From IMG/VR virus record IMGVR_UViG_3300037805_000644, positions 1 through 64,000 of that record: a stretch of 64,000 nt of DNA; one strand, 5' to 3'. Below the pieces are notes generated by a model. It searched no databases. It saw only the letters and a list, made by a program, of their open reading frames with translations, and was not told where the DNA came from. Position numbers and translations under genes: made by a program. The DNA comes from a virus. How positions within the stretch are numbered: the stretch's first letter is position 1; every line of letters starts with the position of its first letter. This document shows, piece by piece, positions 46,679 through 56,600 of the stretch.

Positions 46679-47224
46679 ATGGCCGAACATAAAACCACCA
46701 TCAACTACTCTGAGCGCACCCGCGCATTCACCCTCAAGTGTGGCAAGGCACAAGCCGTTGTACGCGTTGAGGGTGATGAGGTAGCAAACATCAAGTTGAG
46801 CGGGCGATCTGATCCTCGTGATTGGTTCATGATCGGCAGCCGCCTCACCAAGCTTGGCGGCACCTGTGGCGAGTGGTTTGAGGCGCTTGAGTGTGACCAC
46901 GCCCAGTCGCCTGCACATAAGCCTTGCAACGTGGATTGGATCCTGGTGCGGGGCGGCGTTGGGGTGCGGATCCAAGACCAGAACGACGAAGAGATCTCAG
47001 AACTACGGGTCACGTCGAGCAGTGCTTGCCTGCTCACCGTCAAGTCTGATTGTTACTTTGGTGTCGATCAGGCGGCTGTGGCGGGGCACATCATCAATGC
47101 AGTGGCAATTGCCACTGCTCGACTCGTCATGTTCGGCGCGAAAAACATTGCAACCATCACTGAGACGGCGTGCAACGATTACCCCGACATCCTCGAAATC
47201 GAAGAAGGTGAGGGTGATGACTGA
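46679..47224 (+). CDS. unknown protein
   Basis: 181 residues, MAEHKTTINYSERTRAFTLK, beta-rich (VVRVEGDEVANIKLSGRSDP; HIINAVAIATARLVMFGAKN) with one Cys in LECDHAQS. GAGGTAAC directly precedes the ATG. Overlaps the next gene by 8 nt. Confidence 0.65.
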   Translation: MAEHKTTINYSERTRAFTLKCGKAQAVVRVEGDEVANIKLSGRSDPRDWFMIGSRLTKLGGTCGEWFEALECDHAQSPAHKPCNVDWILVRGGVGVRIQDQNDEEISELRVTSSSACLLTVKSDCYFGVDQAAVAGHIINAVAIATARLVMFGAKNIATITETACNDYPDILEIEEGEGDD

Positions 47225-47420
47225 CATCTACGACGACAACGGCGAAAAGATCTCCCTCGGAGACACCTTGTGCTCTGTTTATGGCTATGAGGTCATCGTG
47301 TACGAGGTTTCCCCTGGAGACTGGGCAGGCAAGTTGATCTGCACGCCCGACCACTCCTGTGCAAACATCCCCTATGCCCTTAACAAGGGGCAGGGGCACA
47401 CCATTAAAGTGGGTGCGTAA
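47217..47420 (+). CDS. small protein, unknown function
   Basis: 67 residues, MTDIYDDNGEKISLGDTLCS then VIVYEVSPGDWAGKLICTPD. Beta-rich with several aspartates; no motif. ATG 47217 lies inside the previous gene's end, GAGGGTG upstream. Confidence 0.6.
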   Translation: MTDIYDDNGEKISLGDTLCSVYGYEVIVYEVSPGDWAGKLICTPDHSCANIPYALNKGQGHTIKVGA

Positions 47421-47422
47421 CG

Positions 47423-47641
47423 ATGCACCCCCTCCTGAAAAACCTGTGGACCCACTACGCCACCTTCACAGTCCTGCTCGCGTTTACCTTCGGTGCCTAT
47501 GCCACCAATTACCACGATTGGAAAGCGCCTTACCCAGCAAACACCTGGGGTCCGGTATCCACTTTTATGGCCGTCTTGACCGCTGGGGCCGGCGTGGGTT
47601 TCGTGCTACGTTTTTGGGCCTGGATGGCTTCGTCTAAATGA
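47423..47641 (+). CDS. two-TM small membrane protein
   Basis: 72 residues. Hydrophobic helices around residues 14-32 (YATFTVLLAFTFGAYATNYH) and 46-68 (VSTFMAVLTAGAGVGFVLRF). No signal peptidase site. A second holin-like candidate, or an inhibitor of a host membrane process. It overlaps the next gene by 4 nt (ATGA). Confidence 0.6.
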   Translation: MHPLLKNLWTHYATFTVLLAFTFGAYATNYHDWKAPYPANTWGPVSTFMAVLTAGAGVGFVLRFWAWMASSK

Positions 47642-47889
47642 AGACGTACACTCTCCTGCTCCTGGAACAGGGCAAGCCTCCTGAGACCATCCTGGAGGCC
47701 GAAAAGGACCTCCATCAAGTTCGTAGGGTTGCCTCCAGTCGGAGGATGACCCGACGCTTGCGGAAAGGTCTGGGGCGCCGGCTGGAGATCCAGCGGGACG
47801 GCAAGATCATGCGAGGGGGCCGCTTTGCCCTCGATGAGGCGATTTACCAGCTATGGCTGGAAGCCAATCAGCCCGAGGAGGGCAAATGA
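47638..47889 (+). CDS. small basic protein, unknown function
   Basis: 83 residues, MKTYTLLLLEQGKPPETILE then VASSRRMTRRLRKGLGRRLE, strongly basic in the middle, so a nucleic-acid contact is possible. Coupled to the membrane protein by ATGA. Confidence 0.6.
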   Translation: MKTYTLLLLEQGKPPETILEAEKDLHQVRRVASSRRMTRRLRKGLGRRLEIQRDGKIMRGGRFALDEAIYQLWLEANQPEEGK

Positions 47890-48386
47890 GAAAACGAAAG
47901 CAACATGTGGATCCCTTGCCCGTGGGCTCGGTGGTCCACAAGATCTCAGGTAAGCCCTTCAAGAGTGGCCTCAAGCGGGGCACGGTCTCAGGGGTCATCG
48001 ACCACCTGCAACTACCTGGGATCAAGGCGTACACCTTTGAGGAGGATGAGAGTTACGTCCGTGTGTCTTACTGCGAGGAGTGGAAGCTCATCGCCCTCCA
48101 CATTGATGCCCTGGTGCAGCGGTGTGGGTGGTTCACCATGGACACCGAGCTGAACAACGGCTACGGGTGCAACCACCCCGAAACGGAAATCGAGTTTGAG
48201 TGTGACGGCGATCAACGCCGGTGCAACCCCTCCTCCTGCCCCGTAGCATCATGCTTCGACGACTGGGGCGATCCTGACGTGGTTCGTGACGCCGCCGAGT
48301 ACGGGATCACCCCAGATAATCACTCCGCCCAAGAGTGGATGGAGTGGGACCCCTCGAACCACAAGGGAGGCTCACATGAGCCTTGA
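47886..48386 (+). CDS. unknown protein, possible cysteine metal site
   Basis: 166 residues from ATG 47886 (ATGA overlap), MRKRKQHVDPLPVGSVVHKI then a mixed region ALVQRCGWFTMDTELNNGYG, CNHPETEIEFECDGDQRRCN and PSSCPVASCFDDWG. Seven Cys in a 60-residue span may hold metal. Function unknown. Confidence 0.6.
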   Translation: MRKRKQHVDPLPVGSVVHKISGKPFKSGLKRGTVSGVIDHLQLPGIKAYTFEEDESYVRVSYCEEWKLIALHIDALVQRCGWFTMDTELNNGYGCNHPETEIEFECDGDQRRCNPSSCPVASCFDDWGDPDVVRDAAEYGITPDNHSAQEWMEWDPSNHKGGSHEP

Positions 48387-48838
48387 TCTAAGCAGTATCT
48401 CCACCCCTCACCGCGAAAGTGACGGGCTTCGCCGCTGCTTTCGCCATCTTCTCAGGGTCCCTCGGAGCCGCTGAGGCCCTGATCTGGCTTGCAGGATTGT
48501 TGCTGGTGGCCTCCATCGGCGTGTGCCTCAAGAGCTTTCGGGATTCCCTCCCCGAGCGCCGTCGTGCCCTTTTGGCCAAACTAAAGATCGAGTTTGGGGA
48601 GGTCGAGGAGGCTAAGCCGGCAAATCGGAGTGAGACCTCGGACCACCACGAGGCTTTCGGCGTGAAAGTGCTCCGGGCTCCCCCCTCAGAGGCTGAGAGC
48701 CGGGGGTGGCGGCACTGGTGGTACGACGGCTATGCGGATAGCACGAAGCAACCCCGTCAGCGGGGGATCATCCCCAGCTCAGCAATACCCGCATGGGCCG
48801 CAGGCCGGGAGGCAGGTCTGAAAGACCTAGACCCCTGA
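48376..48838 (+). CDS. membrane protein, holin-like, apparent frameshift near start
   Basis: ATG 48376 has GGGAGG upstream and reads MSLDLSSIST, then the frame must move by one base at the CCCC run (48406-48409) to continue LTAKVTGFAAAFAIFSGSLG and AAEALIWLAGLLLVASIGVC. One or two membrane helices lie there, followed by a charged tail with ERRRALLAKLKIEFGEVEEA and a Trp-rich end. The ORF from GTG 48419 gives 139 residues in the correct frame but lacks a ribosome site. Holin-like small membrane protein is the best reading; the shift may be a sequencing error. Confidence 0.55.
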
Positions 48839-49243
48839 TCAGCGTGCTTGGATCTGGGCGAGCAATTCATCATGAAGCCCCGTGATCATCACCACCCCAC
48901 CTTTACCCTGCCCTGGGCTGTAGCTGGCCTCGATGAAGACACCATCACCATAGGTGATCCCCTCCTCCTGCACCCCGACGGCCTCCTCCACCTGGTCCTG
49001 GGTGGGTCCAAAAACAACACCCTCCCCCTCCAGTGCTGCATATAGGCCATCCGCCAGATCGAACAACAGGTCGCGGTCGGGGACGGACAGGATCACATGA
49101 GGGGTGGGGATCATCTGACACTCCAGGTCTGTGCCGAGTTTGGCCACACCATCCCCCGAATCGCAGGTCTCGAAGCCCAGCTTGTTGATGAGGTGGACGG
49201 TGTTCGTGATGTTGGGGTCGAGCGGCATGTAAAACTCAGGCAT
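48839..49243 (-). CDS. small acidic protein, unknown function
   Basis: 134 residues, MPEFYMPLDPNITNTVHLIN then ECQMIPTPHVILSVPDRDLL and a beta-rich C-terminus. GAGGATACC upstream of ATG 49243. It converges directly with the membrane protein gene. Confidence 0.65.
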   Translation of the reverse strand: MPEFYMPLDPNITNTVHLINKLGFETCDSGDGVAKLGTDLECQMIPTPHVILSVPDRDLLFDLADGLYAALEGEGVVFGPTQDQVEEAVGVQEEGITYGDGVFIEASYSPGQGKGGVVMITGLHDELLAQIQAR

Positions 49244-49274
49244 GGTATCCTCAAAGGTTTTAGGGTCAGAATGA

Positions 49275-49310
49275 AGAAAGCCCCACCCACGTATGTGGAT
49301 GAGGCTTTCT
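49275..49310. terminator. intergenic hairpin, possible terminator
   Basis: AGAAAGCC (49275-49282) pairs with GGCTTTCT (49303-49310), with a smaller inner stem around CCAC/GTGG. It lies between minus-strand genes 49330-49851 and 48839-49243. No T-run, so weak or non-terminating. Confidence 0.35.
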
Positions 49311-49329
49311 GAAAGGCTCAGGCTGAACC

Positions 49330-49851
49330 TCAGGCGTCCGGCGTGTCCTTCTTGTGGGACTGGAAGAACATCTCCCAGAGGCCCACGGAGGTCGCACCAC
49401 CCAGGAAACCCTGGAGCAGGGCCTGGGACAACGGGAGGTTACCCGCCAGGAGCGCAGTGGCGATGGAGCCAGCCACCCCAATCGTGGCTGCCACCCAGGG
49501 GACCGCCTTTTTCGGGATCCGCTTCTTGAGACCGACGACCTTGTCGAGCCCGAAAATCAGCAGCAAGATCAGAACACCCGAGAACAGGGGCCAGGCGCCA
49601 GCCTCGGCGGAGACTACCAGGAAATCAATGGCCTCCTGAGCATCCTCAGCGGTATTGACCTGCTTGGGGGCCTCGGGCAGGGCTGCAACCGCAGCATCAA
49701 CGAAGCCGGCATCCGCAACGAAGCCGGCATCCGCAACGAAGCCGGCATCCGCAACGACCGTCACGGCATCGGGGGCCGCATCTGCGGCGAGAGCCATAGC
49801 AGGGCTGAGTGCCAGGGACAGAGCGAACAGGGGGGCGAAAAACTTCTTCAT
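49330..49851 (-). CDS. exported repeat protein with membrane helices
   Basis: 173 residues. MKKFFAPLFALSLALSPAMA then LAADAAPD is a classic Sec signal. The mature N-terminus has a threefold ADAGFV repeat encoded by 18-bp DNA repeats. Two hydrophobic helices follow (WPLFSGVLILLLIFGLDKVV; VAATIGVAGSIATALLAGNL), then a hydrophilic end. Envelope location is likely; a role in lysis, exclusion or virion entry is possible. AAGGAG before ATG 49851. Confidence 0.75.
   Translation of the reverse strand: MKKFFAPLFALSLALSPAMALAADAAPDAVTVVADAGFVADAGFVADAGFVDAAVAALPEAPKQVNTAEDAQEAIDFLVVSAEAGAWPLFSGVLILLLIFGLDKVVGLKKRIPKKAVPWVAATIGVAGSIATALLAGNLPLSQALLQGFLGGATSVGLWEMFFQSHKKDTPDA
49702..49755. repeat. three exact 18-bp repeats (ADAGFV)
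   Basis: GAAGCCGGCATCCGCAAC three times at 49702, 49720 and 49738, in frame in the exported protein gene. Confidence 0.95.
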
Positions 49852-49866
49852 CTGGAACTCCTTATC

Positions 49867-50079
49867 TCAGCTCGGCAACTCAATGGCACCGGGCGGAGCG
49901 GGTGAATCTGCATCATATACACGAGGACCACCCAACTGGTCTAGTTCAGCCTTGATCCGCACCTGCTGTTCAGCAGTGAGGAGGGGGTGGCCCAGGGCCT
50001 GGCGAAGCCGGGCCCTGTACTTTTTCTCATGGGGACGACGGAGTTCGGGGCTGATCCCCTGACGGGTCAAGATCGGCAT
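49867..50079 (-). CDS. small protein, unknown function
   Basis: 70 residues, MPILTRQGISPELRRPHEKK then LRQALGHPLLTAEQQVRIKA, basic then neutral. The ATG overlaps the upstream stop (TGATG). No motif. Confidence 0.55.
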   Translation of the reverse strand: MPILTRQGISPELRRPHEKKYRARLRQALGHPLLTAEQQVRIKAELDQLGGPRVYDADSPAPPGAIELPS

Positions 50080-50363
50080 CAGAACCGCACCACAATCCGG
50101 CCACTGACGACCGAAAGCCTGCCGGGCAATGCCTCGACAGACCAGGGGGCTTTCAAGGCCAAGATCGTCTTGTCATGGTCGTCCAGGTCTGACGAGATCC
50201 AGGCTGCCATCTCCCGCTCCAGATCCTCAATGGAGTTCTGAGGGCGGGTGATCCAGACAGGGGGTCCTTGCTGGGGGCCTCGGGGCTCCGCAAGGACGCT
50301 GAGGGGGACAAAGGCGGCCACAGCGGCTACCATGAACCCTTTGAGGAATTTCCGTCGGTTCAT
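50079..50363 (-). CDS. Tat-signal exported protein
   Basis: 94 residues. MNRRKFLKGFMVAAVAAFVP has the twin-arginine SRRxFLK-like motif (NRRKFLKGF), a moderately hydrophobic core and a VLAEP cleavage region. The mature part is mixed (VWITRPQNSIEDLEREMAAW). Tat signals are uncommon in phage proteins, so a folded or cofactor-bearing periplasmic protein is implied. ATG 50363 overlaps the upstream stop (ATGA). Confidence 0.7.
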   Translation of the reverse strand: MNRRKFLKGFMVAAVAAFVPLSVLAEPRGPQQGPPVWITRPQNSIEDLEREMAAWISSDLDDHDKTILALKAPWSVEALPGRLSVVSGRIVVRF

Positions 50364-50656
50364 TGCTTCCACTCCGGTTTGACTCGGGCAAAGCCACTAA
50401 GGGTCCCGTCTTCCTCGAAAACGGCGGCCACAGCACCCCACCCGTCTGAATCTACCCCGCAGAGGCCGTTAAGCACCCCCAGGATGCCCACAGAAGCCGT
50501 CAAGCCGTCTCCGTGAACCTGGACAGTAGGATGCCAGGAGAGGGCGTGTGAGCACGACACACGGGACTCCACGAGCTGGTGGACCGCAACAGGGTCAACC
50601 TCCAGAAGCTCGTTGAGGAGATCAACGGTCCGCTCAACCAGCGCCTCGTCAATCAC
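50360..50656 (-). CDS. small protein, unknown function
   Basis: 98 residues from GTG 50656, reading VIDEALVERTVDLLNELLEV then HALSWHPTVQVHGDGLTASV and ASVGILGVLNGLCGV. The GTGA overlap with the giant virion gene and AGGAGG six nt upstream fix the start. Possibly a chaperone or small virion component by position. Confidence 0.6.
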   Translation of the reverse strand: MIDEALVERTVDLLNELLEVDPVAVHQLVESRVSCSHALSWHPTVQVHGDGLTASVGILGVLNGLCGVDSDGWGAVAAVFEEDGTLSGFARVKPEWKQ

Positions 50657-53600
50657 GAGCAACCTCCTGGTTGACCGCCTTCACCGCCACGGGCGTTCTC
50701 ATCATAAACGGCCAGGGCCACCTCAGAGGGGTCCGGGACCCGGCGGCTGTACCCTCGGAACATCGGGCGCCCATTGATGCGGTAACGGTCCGCAGCAGCG
50801 TACCCCTCACCGTACCCCGTGGGGCTGATGATCCCATCCAGGTTGATGCCTTCCTCGGTGGTGTTGCCGTTCCCGAGAATGCCCTGGGTCAGGATCACCA
50901 TCTGGATCTCGTCACCGTCACTGACCTTGTAAGGGGAGCCGGAGAACGCCTCCTCGTAAAAGTTCCGCACCAGCATTGCCCGGCAGACCAGAACACCGCC
51001 CTTGAGAACAGGGTTCGAGCTGAACGGCAAGGAGTCAGACACCCAATCGATGGGCCCACCAGGCACATCACCGTGCAGGACGAAGGCTGAGCCGCCGCCA
51101 CGGTAGATGCGGAACCGCTTGGCACCCGTCGGGGTGGCCGTGGTGTAGGCTGCAAACCCGTCGATAGCCGTGTGCCCATCGGACATCCCCAGCAGCTCAC
51201 CAGGAGCACCCAAGAAACGGGTGTACTCATCCCCATTGCCCGTGAGGGGCAGCAAGGACTGAATCGGCTGGATGTTTGCCGGGCTGGACCGCATGGCACT
51301 GGCGTTGCCCCCGAGGGGGTTCTCGGACAGGAAATCACTATCCTGGAGCAAAGCACCCAAGGGCAACCGCTCCGTCATGCCCGTCAGCTTGAGCTGACTC
51401 GTGCCGATCCCCGCGTTGACCGGCTTGTCCACACCACCCATCAGGTAGGTGGCCACGCAAGGCGGCAGCACACCACCCGTGCTCACGGGACCCGCATTGG
51501 AGAACAGGCTGTTGAACCGACCCACAGAATTTTCACTGTACGTCGCGTCCTCGTGGTCCGTCCAAATGTAGATGCCATTGCCCTCAGCACCCGTGGGGAC
51601 GGACTCGATCTCCACCCGCTTGTCCAGCGAGTAAGCACGAACCGACCGCTGGAGCTTTGAGTGCCCCAGGATGGCGAGAGCCAGGTTTTCCGCTGTCCCC
51701 TCTTGGGAGATGCTGTTGCGGCTAAACGACACCGACAGGGACGGGTTGCCGAGGGACGGGTCGAGCGTCCAGGCACTCTGGTCAGTGTCCTGGAGGACAG
51801 CCAGCGTGACCGTGATCGGGGCGCCCAGCACATACCCGACGTTCGACGGGTTGTGGAAGTACACCTGGATGGTGTCCGGCCCCGTGATCTCTGCCTTCAC
51901 ATGAGCACCCAAGGTCAGGGGCTCATCCACCGTGGCGAGGACCATCTCATCGAGGGCTCCCCCGACACCAGGCCAAGACACCGTGGTTGTGGCGGCCCCA
52001 GCCGTCTCCCCGGGGATCGGGGAAGGGAACGTCAGGCTGAACTGGCGGACCATGTGACCATCACCCACGTCCTGGGGGTTGAAGGCCCCTGGGCTGGGTG
52101 TCATCACTGCCTGGACCCGAACCACGTCCTTGGTGGTGCAGAAACCGCTCAGCACCACCTCCGCAGCGGCACTCCGCCACTGAGCGGGATCCGTCGGGGT
52201 CACCTGAACGGTGTCCCCGGGCAGGGCCCCCGCCGCAGCGAAATCGAAAGACTCGAAGGGGTTCTCTGGAGTGAAGGCAGTGATGGCCTGGTTGGCCGTT
52301 ACCGTCCCTCGCACGATGCCAGAGGTCTCGTCGATGAGGAAAGTGTCCTCAGCGTTCACATCTGGGCGAGCCTGGAGGGCTGCCTCATTGGCAGAGAGGG
52401 TGCCGTAAAGCTTGACGATCTCGCCATCAAGGAGCTTGAAGTTCATGCTCCAGTGCTCATTGGCACCACCCAGGTCAACCCCGTCAATGATGCCCGCGTT
52501 GATGTACTGGGGGGCCTCCAGAGCGTAGTTGGCCCTGGCCCGGCTGCTGTTTTCTTTCTGTCCCTCAGAGAAAGCCCGTGCCACCACCCGCCAATCAGGC
52601 TGGGACGCACTCTCAGGCATCCGGGAGGCTGCCGCCGGGGAGTTCTCAGTATGGCCCACATCGAGGACCGTGCCGGGGAACAGCTCTCCGCCGATCTTGC
52701 CGGTACCGAGCGTCGTGTAGAAATCCAGCGAGGCGAGGACCTGGAAGGCCCGCTCATTGATGGTCTCAGGCACAAAGTTGCCGTTGGCGTCGTACTGCTG
52801 GATCGCTGTCCGCAGGCTGTTCTGACCGGCGGTCGAGATCTGGCCGTAACGGAACTGATAATCCGAGGTCGTCCGGTTCTCACCGTGGCGACTCATGAAG
52901 GGGTCACCCTGGTACACCGTCCGGTTGTGGGCGATGTAGAACTGGTCGTTCGACCCTGCGGGGCAGGGGATGCACATCGGGACGCCTTCGAGGTGGATCG
53001 GCTTGTCGCCATCCCCATTGTCCTCGGTCATCCCATCCGTTCGCAAGACGCCCTGGCCATTGTGCTTGCGAGCCAGGACCAGGTTGTTCTCACTGATGAA
53101 CCCTCGGGAGAACCCGAAGACCGTGCAGACAACCACATACTCGAAATCACCGAAATCATCATTCGTGGCCCAGGTCGGGATACGGGTGAGGTCAAGGGTG
53201 TGCTCCGGGAGGATGTACGTGTGGTCGCCATCCGCCTCGGTGCGGTCCTTGGCCCCGTTCTGCATGATGAACAGGGACATCTTCTCGGCATCCCCCCGGA
53301 GGAGGTTGGTCGCCGGGTCGTCCTCGATCTGGTAACGGTTGGCCTTGAAGGTGCGCCCGCCCTTACCGAGGAAATCATCTTTCTCGTACACGCCCATGAT
53401 GCGGGCCGGGCCGTGATACGGCGGGAGCTGGATGCCCCGCAAGCCACGGCCGAACTCCGAGCTGTTGACCTGGGCCAGGTAATCCACGATCTCCTGGGCA
53501 AAGGTGCTGGCGTTGGGGTCGATGTCTGTGGTCTTCCGGGCCTCGACGTTGGGCAGGCCCAAGAAGGCACCGCCTACGGTATCGCCCTTGCCGTAACAGG

Positions 53601-56600
53601 TCGGGGTCCCCGTGATGAAGTGGAAGAGGGTGACCTCATTCCCGCTCGTCACGTTGTCCTGGGCGCCGCCGATGATGTTGAACACCGGGTTGGTGGCGTC
53701 CGCCTTGTCCGTGAACAGGTGGTTGATGCCAGACAGGAACGTGCCCTGACCTGCATCGATGTCCTGGTAGTTCGGGATGTCCTGACGACCGAATCGGGGC
53801 ATGTACTCCCGAGGAACGTCAAAGCCCATCTGCTTGCCGAGGTTGGCCGCAGGGGTCGAGGCAGCCGTCCAGAGGGAGAGCCCATCTTTCTGATCTGCGT
53901 TGGGGTACTGGTAATCCCCAATCAGGCTCGTGGTGTCCAGCTCCAGGAAGCTCAGGGCCTCCAAGGTGAGCTGGCGGTCTCGGAAGGGACGGAACACCAG
54001 GGTCTTGGACCCCTTGTCAATGAAAAGCTGGCTCTCACGGTCGATTTCGGTGAACCCGACCGTGGTCCCGCCGTAGCTCGGCGCAACTGGGGCGTGCCAA
54101 CCATAGCCCGGAATCCTGTTCCAGGTCTGGATGTGCTCTTGCTCAAAGAACGTCTCATCCGTGGGGACACCCGACACCGAGCTGAATGTGGTGTCGATGT
54201 CGGCACCATTCTGCTGGAGGTAAGTCCCGACAGACTGAGTCGTCGGACCACGAAGGGCGAAACGGGTGATGTCGTCAGGGACTCGGGCAGCGCCGCCACG
54301 TCCGGGATGGTAAAGCAGGCTCAAGCTCAGGACGGCCTTGGAGGTCACCCCCACCTTGCCGGCCTCAACCTCTCCGTCGAAGCTGTTGTCGTAAGCACCC
54401 TGAACCAGGTTGCCGTCCAACCACGGGTAATCCCCGTCACCTGAACGCTCACCCTTGAGGTCCGTCAGCACCACCACCAGGTCAGCGGTACGGCCAGCAT
54501 AATCACTGACATCGTCGCTGTTGTGGTGGGGTGAGCGCATCTCAGCGGTCACCAGGTTACCGGTCGCCACGAAACGGGTGCCTGCATCCCAGTCTGCGGA
54601 GACGGGCTGCACCACCACACTGGTGGCGTTGGTGGCATTGTTGTTGGTGTAGCCGACCGTACCCGCGCCAATGACCCGGAACAGGCCGTTGTTTTGAGTG
54701 CTGTCCTGATCACCGTACAGGACGATGTACACCTCGGAGCTGGAGCCCGTGGTGTCCTTGCCACCGCGAGTCAGCATCTCCCGGAGGGTTCGACTACCTC
54801 GAAGCATGGGGCGGCTCAGGTAGCCTGCCTCACCAACTGCTGCGGAGGTGTCTCCGTCCCAGACTCCGTGGGAGTCCTTGGAGTGGAACACCCCATCGGT
54901 GTCGAAATTGAAGCCCAGATCGATCTCTTGAGCGGCAGCGGCGGCGTTCACCAGTGCCGTATCCACATCCAGGGTCGCCTTGGCGTTGGCATCCAGGATG
55001 CCGCCGAGGGCCATGAAAGGCGTCTCAAAGCCGTGATTCCGCCAGGGGTACATCGGGCCCGGGTGTGCCACTTTCTCTGCCACAGACAGCTCTGTGGGCG
55101 GTGCAGCATGTGCTCGGGCACCAAGGAATCGAAGGCTCACCGGATGCTGGTTCCCACCCTCGGAGTCCACGACGGGGTAGCCGGTCTTCCACATCTCGGT
55201 GGGGGTGACGAACCGGACGGCCCGCTCGGAGCCGTCACGGAAGGTTTTACGGGCACCCTGGGTGCCGTCCTCGCCGCCGATGTAAATGTGGATGCAGGAG
55301 CCGTTGGTCCATGCCTTGTCAAACCCAGCGTTGGGGGTGGCGCCGACGTTCAAGAACCCAGTGGGCTTGAAATCGGGGCTCACATCCCAACGGACGTTGG
55401 TGTCGAACTGGTCGTTGGTGGTCAGGCCCACCCCACCATCAGTGAGGGTGGCATCATCGTCCAGGAGGAGAGTCACATCACTCTGGATCACCGCTGCATC
55501 CGACCACACGGTACGGATGCCGTCAGGGCCATCCAGGACCTCGGTGTGGTTTGGGTTCACGACGGAACCGTCTGCGTGCAGATAATCCACCTCGTGGACG
55601 CTCACACCCTCAGAGTCTCCGGCTCCACTCTTCTTCCACGCCGTCCGCAGCTCGCCCTTGGCGAGAGCGGCCACGTTGTGGGCCAGGAGGCGTTGGAAAT
55701 CCCAGTCGCCGGGGTTGATGCCTCGGCGAAGGTCCAGGATGTCGTTACGGTCCACCTGATCGGCGTACTTGCCATCCGGGCGGGAGTTGAAGAACTGAAT
55801 CGAGGCACCCGCAGGGTGGCCCACGGCGGCGGTTCCCCAGCGACCACGGCCACCGACGGCAAGGGTGATCGTCCCGCCCGCCACGTCAACGGCAGAAATC
55901 CCGAAGACCTCTTCGCCCACTCGGAGGAAAGTGCTCGCCAGGACCAGGCCAGAATCCTCCAGCCCCGACCCGTTGAGGTTCGTGATACTGATGGCCACAC
56001 CCTCTGAGTCATAGGGGAGGGGGTCGGTCAGACTGGCCTGGAGCAGAGCCTTGGAGCCCTCCAGGGGGTTCACCAGCAGCTTGCTGCCGGGCGTCCTCTC
56101 GAAGGCGCCGTTCTGGTTCGGGTTGCCCGAGCTGTTCACTGCGACATAGACGTTGCTGTTGCGTCGGAAAATGGCGCACAGGGGGATGGCGTAAGAGTAA
56201 CCATCCACGGTGCCCAGGTCACTGTTCGCATCGCCGTCACCGGCACGCCAGAGGCTGGGGTCACCCAGCTCCTCTCGCATGTTGGACCACTGGAGACCCG
56301 CCACAGGCGTCGAGTTGGCGCCCTGGCCCAGGACGTTGGGGTCATCCAGACCATCAGGGTACACATCGAGGGCGAGGCCCGCACCAAGCCCAACACCCTG
56401 CCCGAATACCCGAATCCGGTACTGGGTCTGCACACGAGCAGTCGTCTCGAACCCGGCCTCCGGGTCTTCGAGGTCATCGGAGATGTTGGTGCCGCCGAAC
56501 TTGGTGTTGCCGTACTTCCAGACAGAGCTGGAGCTGGGCTTGTTGATGGTGCTGGGGTTTGGGCGGACCAGTGTCTGCCACGCCTCCAAGAAGACGAAAT

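Noticed and set aside
51661-54444. 927-aa open frame on the plus strand inside the giant virion gene
   Set aside because: It is the exact opposite strand of a clearly real 2121-aa gene; its protein is low-complexity and full of H, G and R runs, as shadows of GC-rich genes are.
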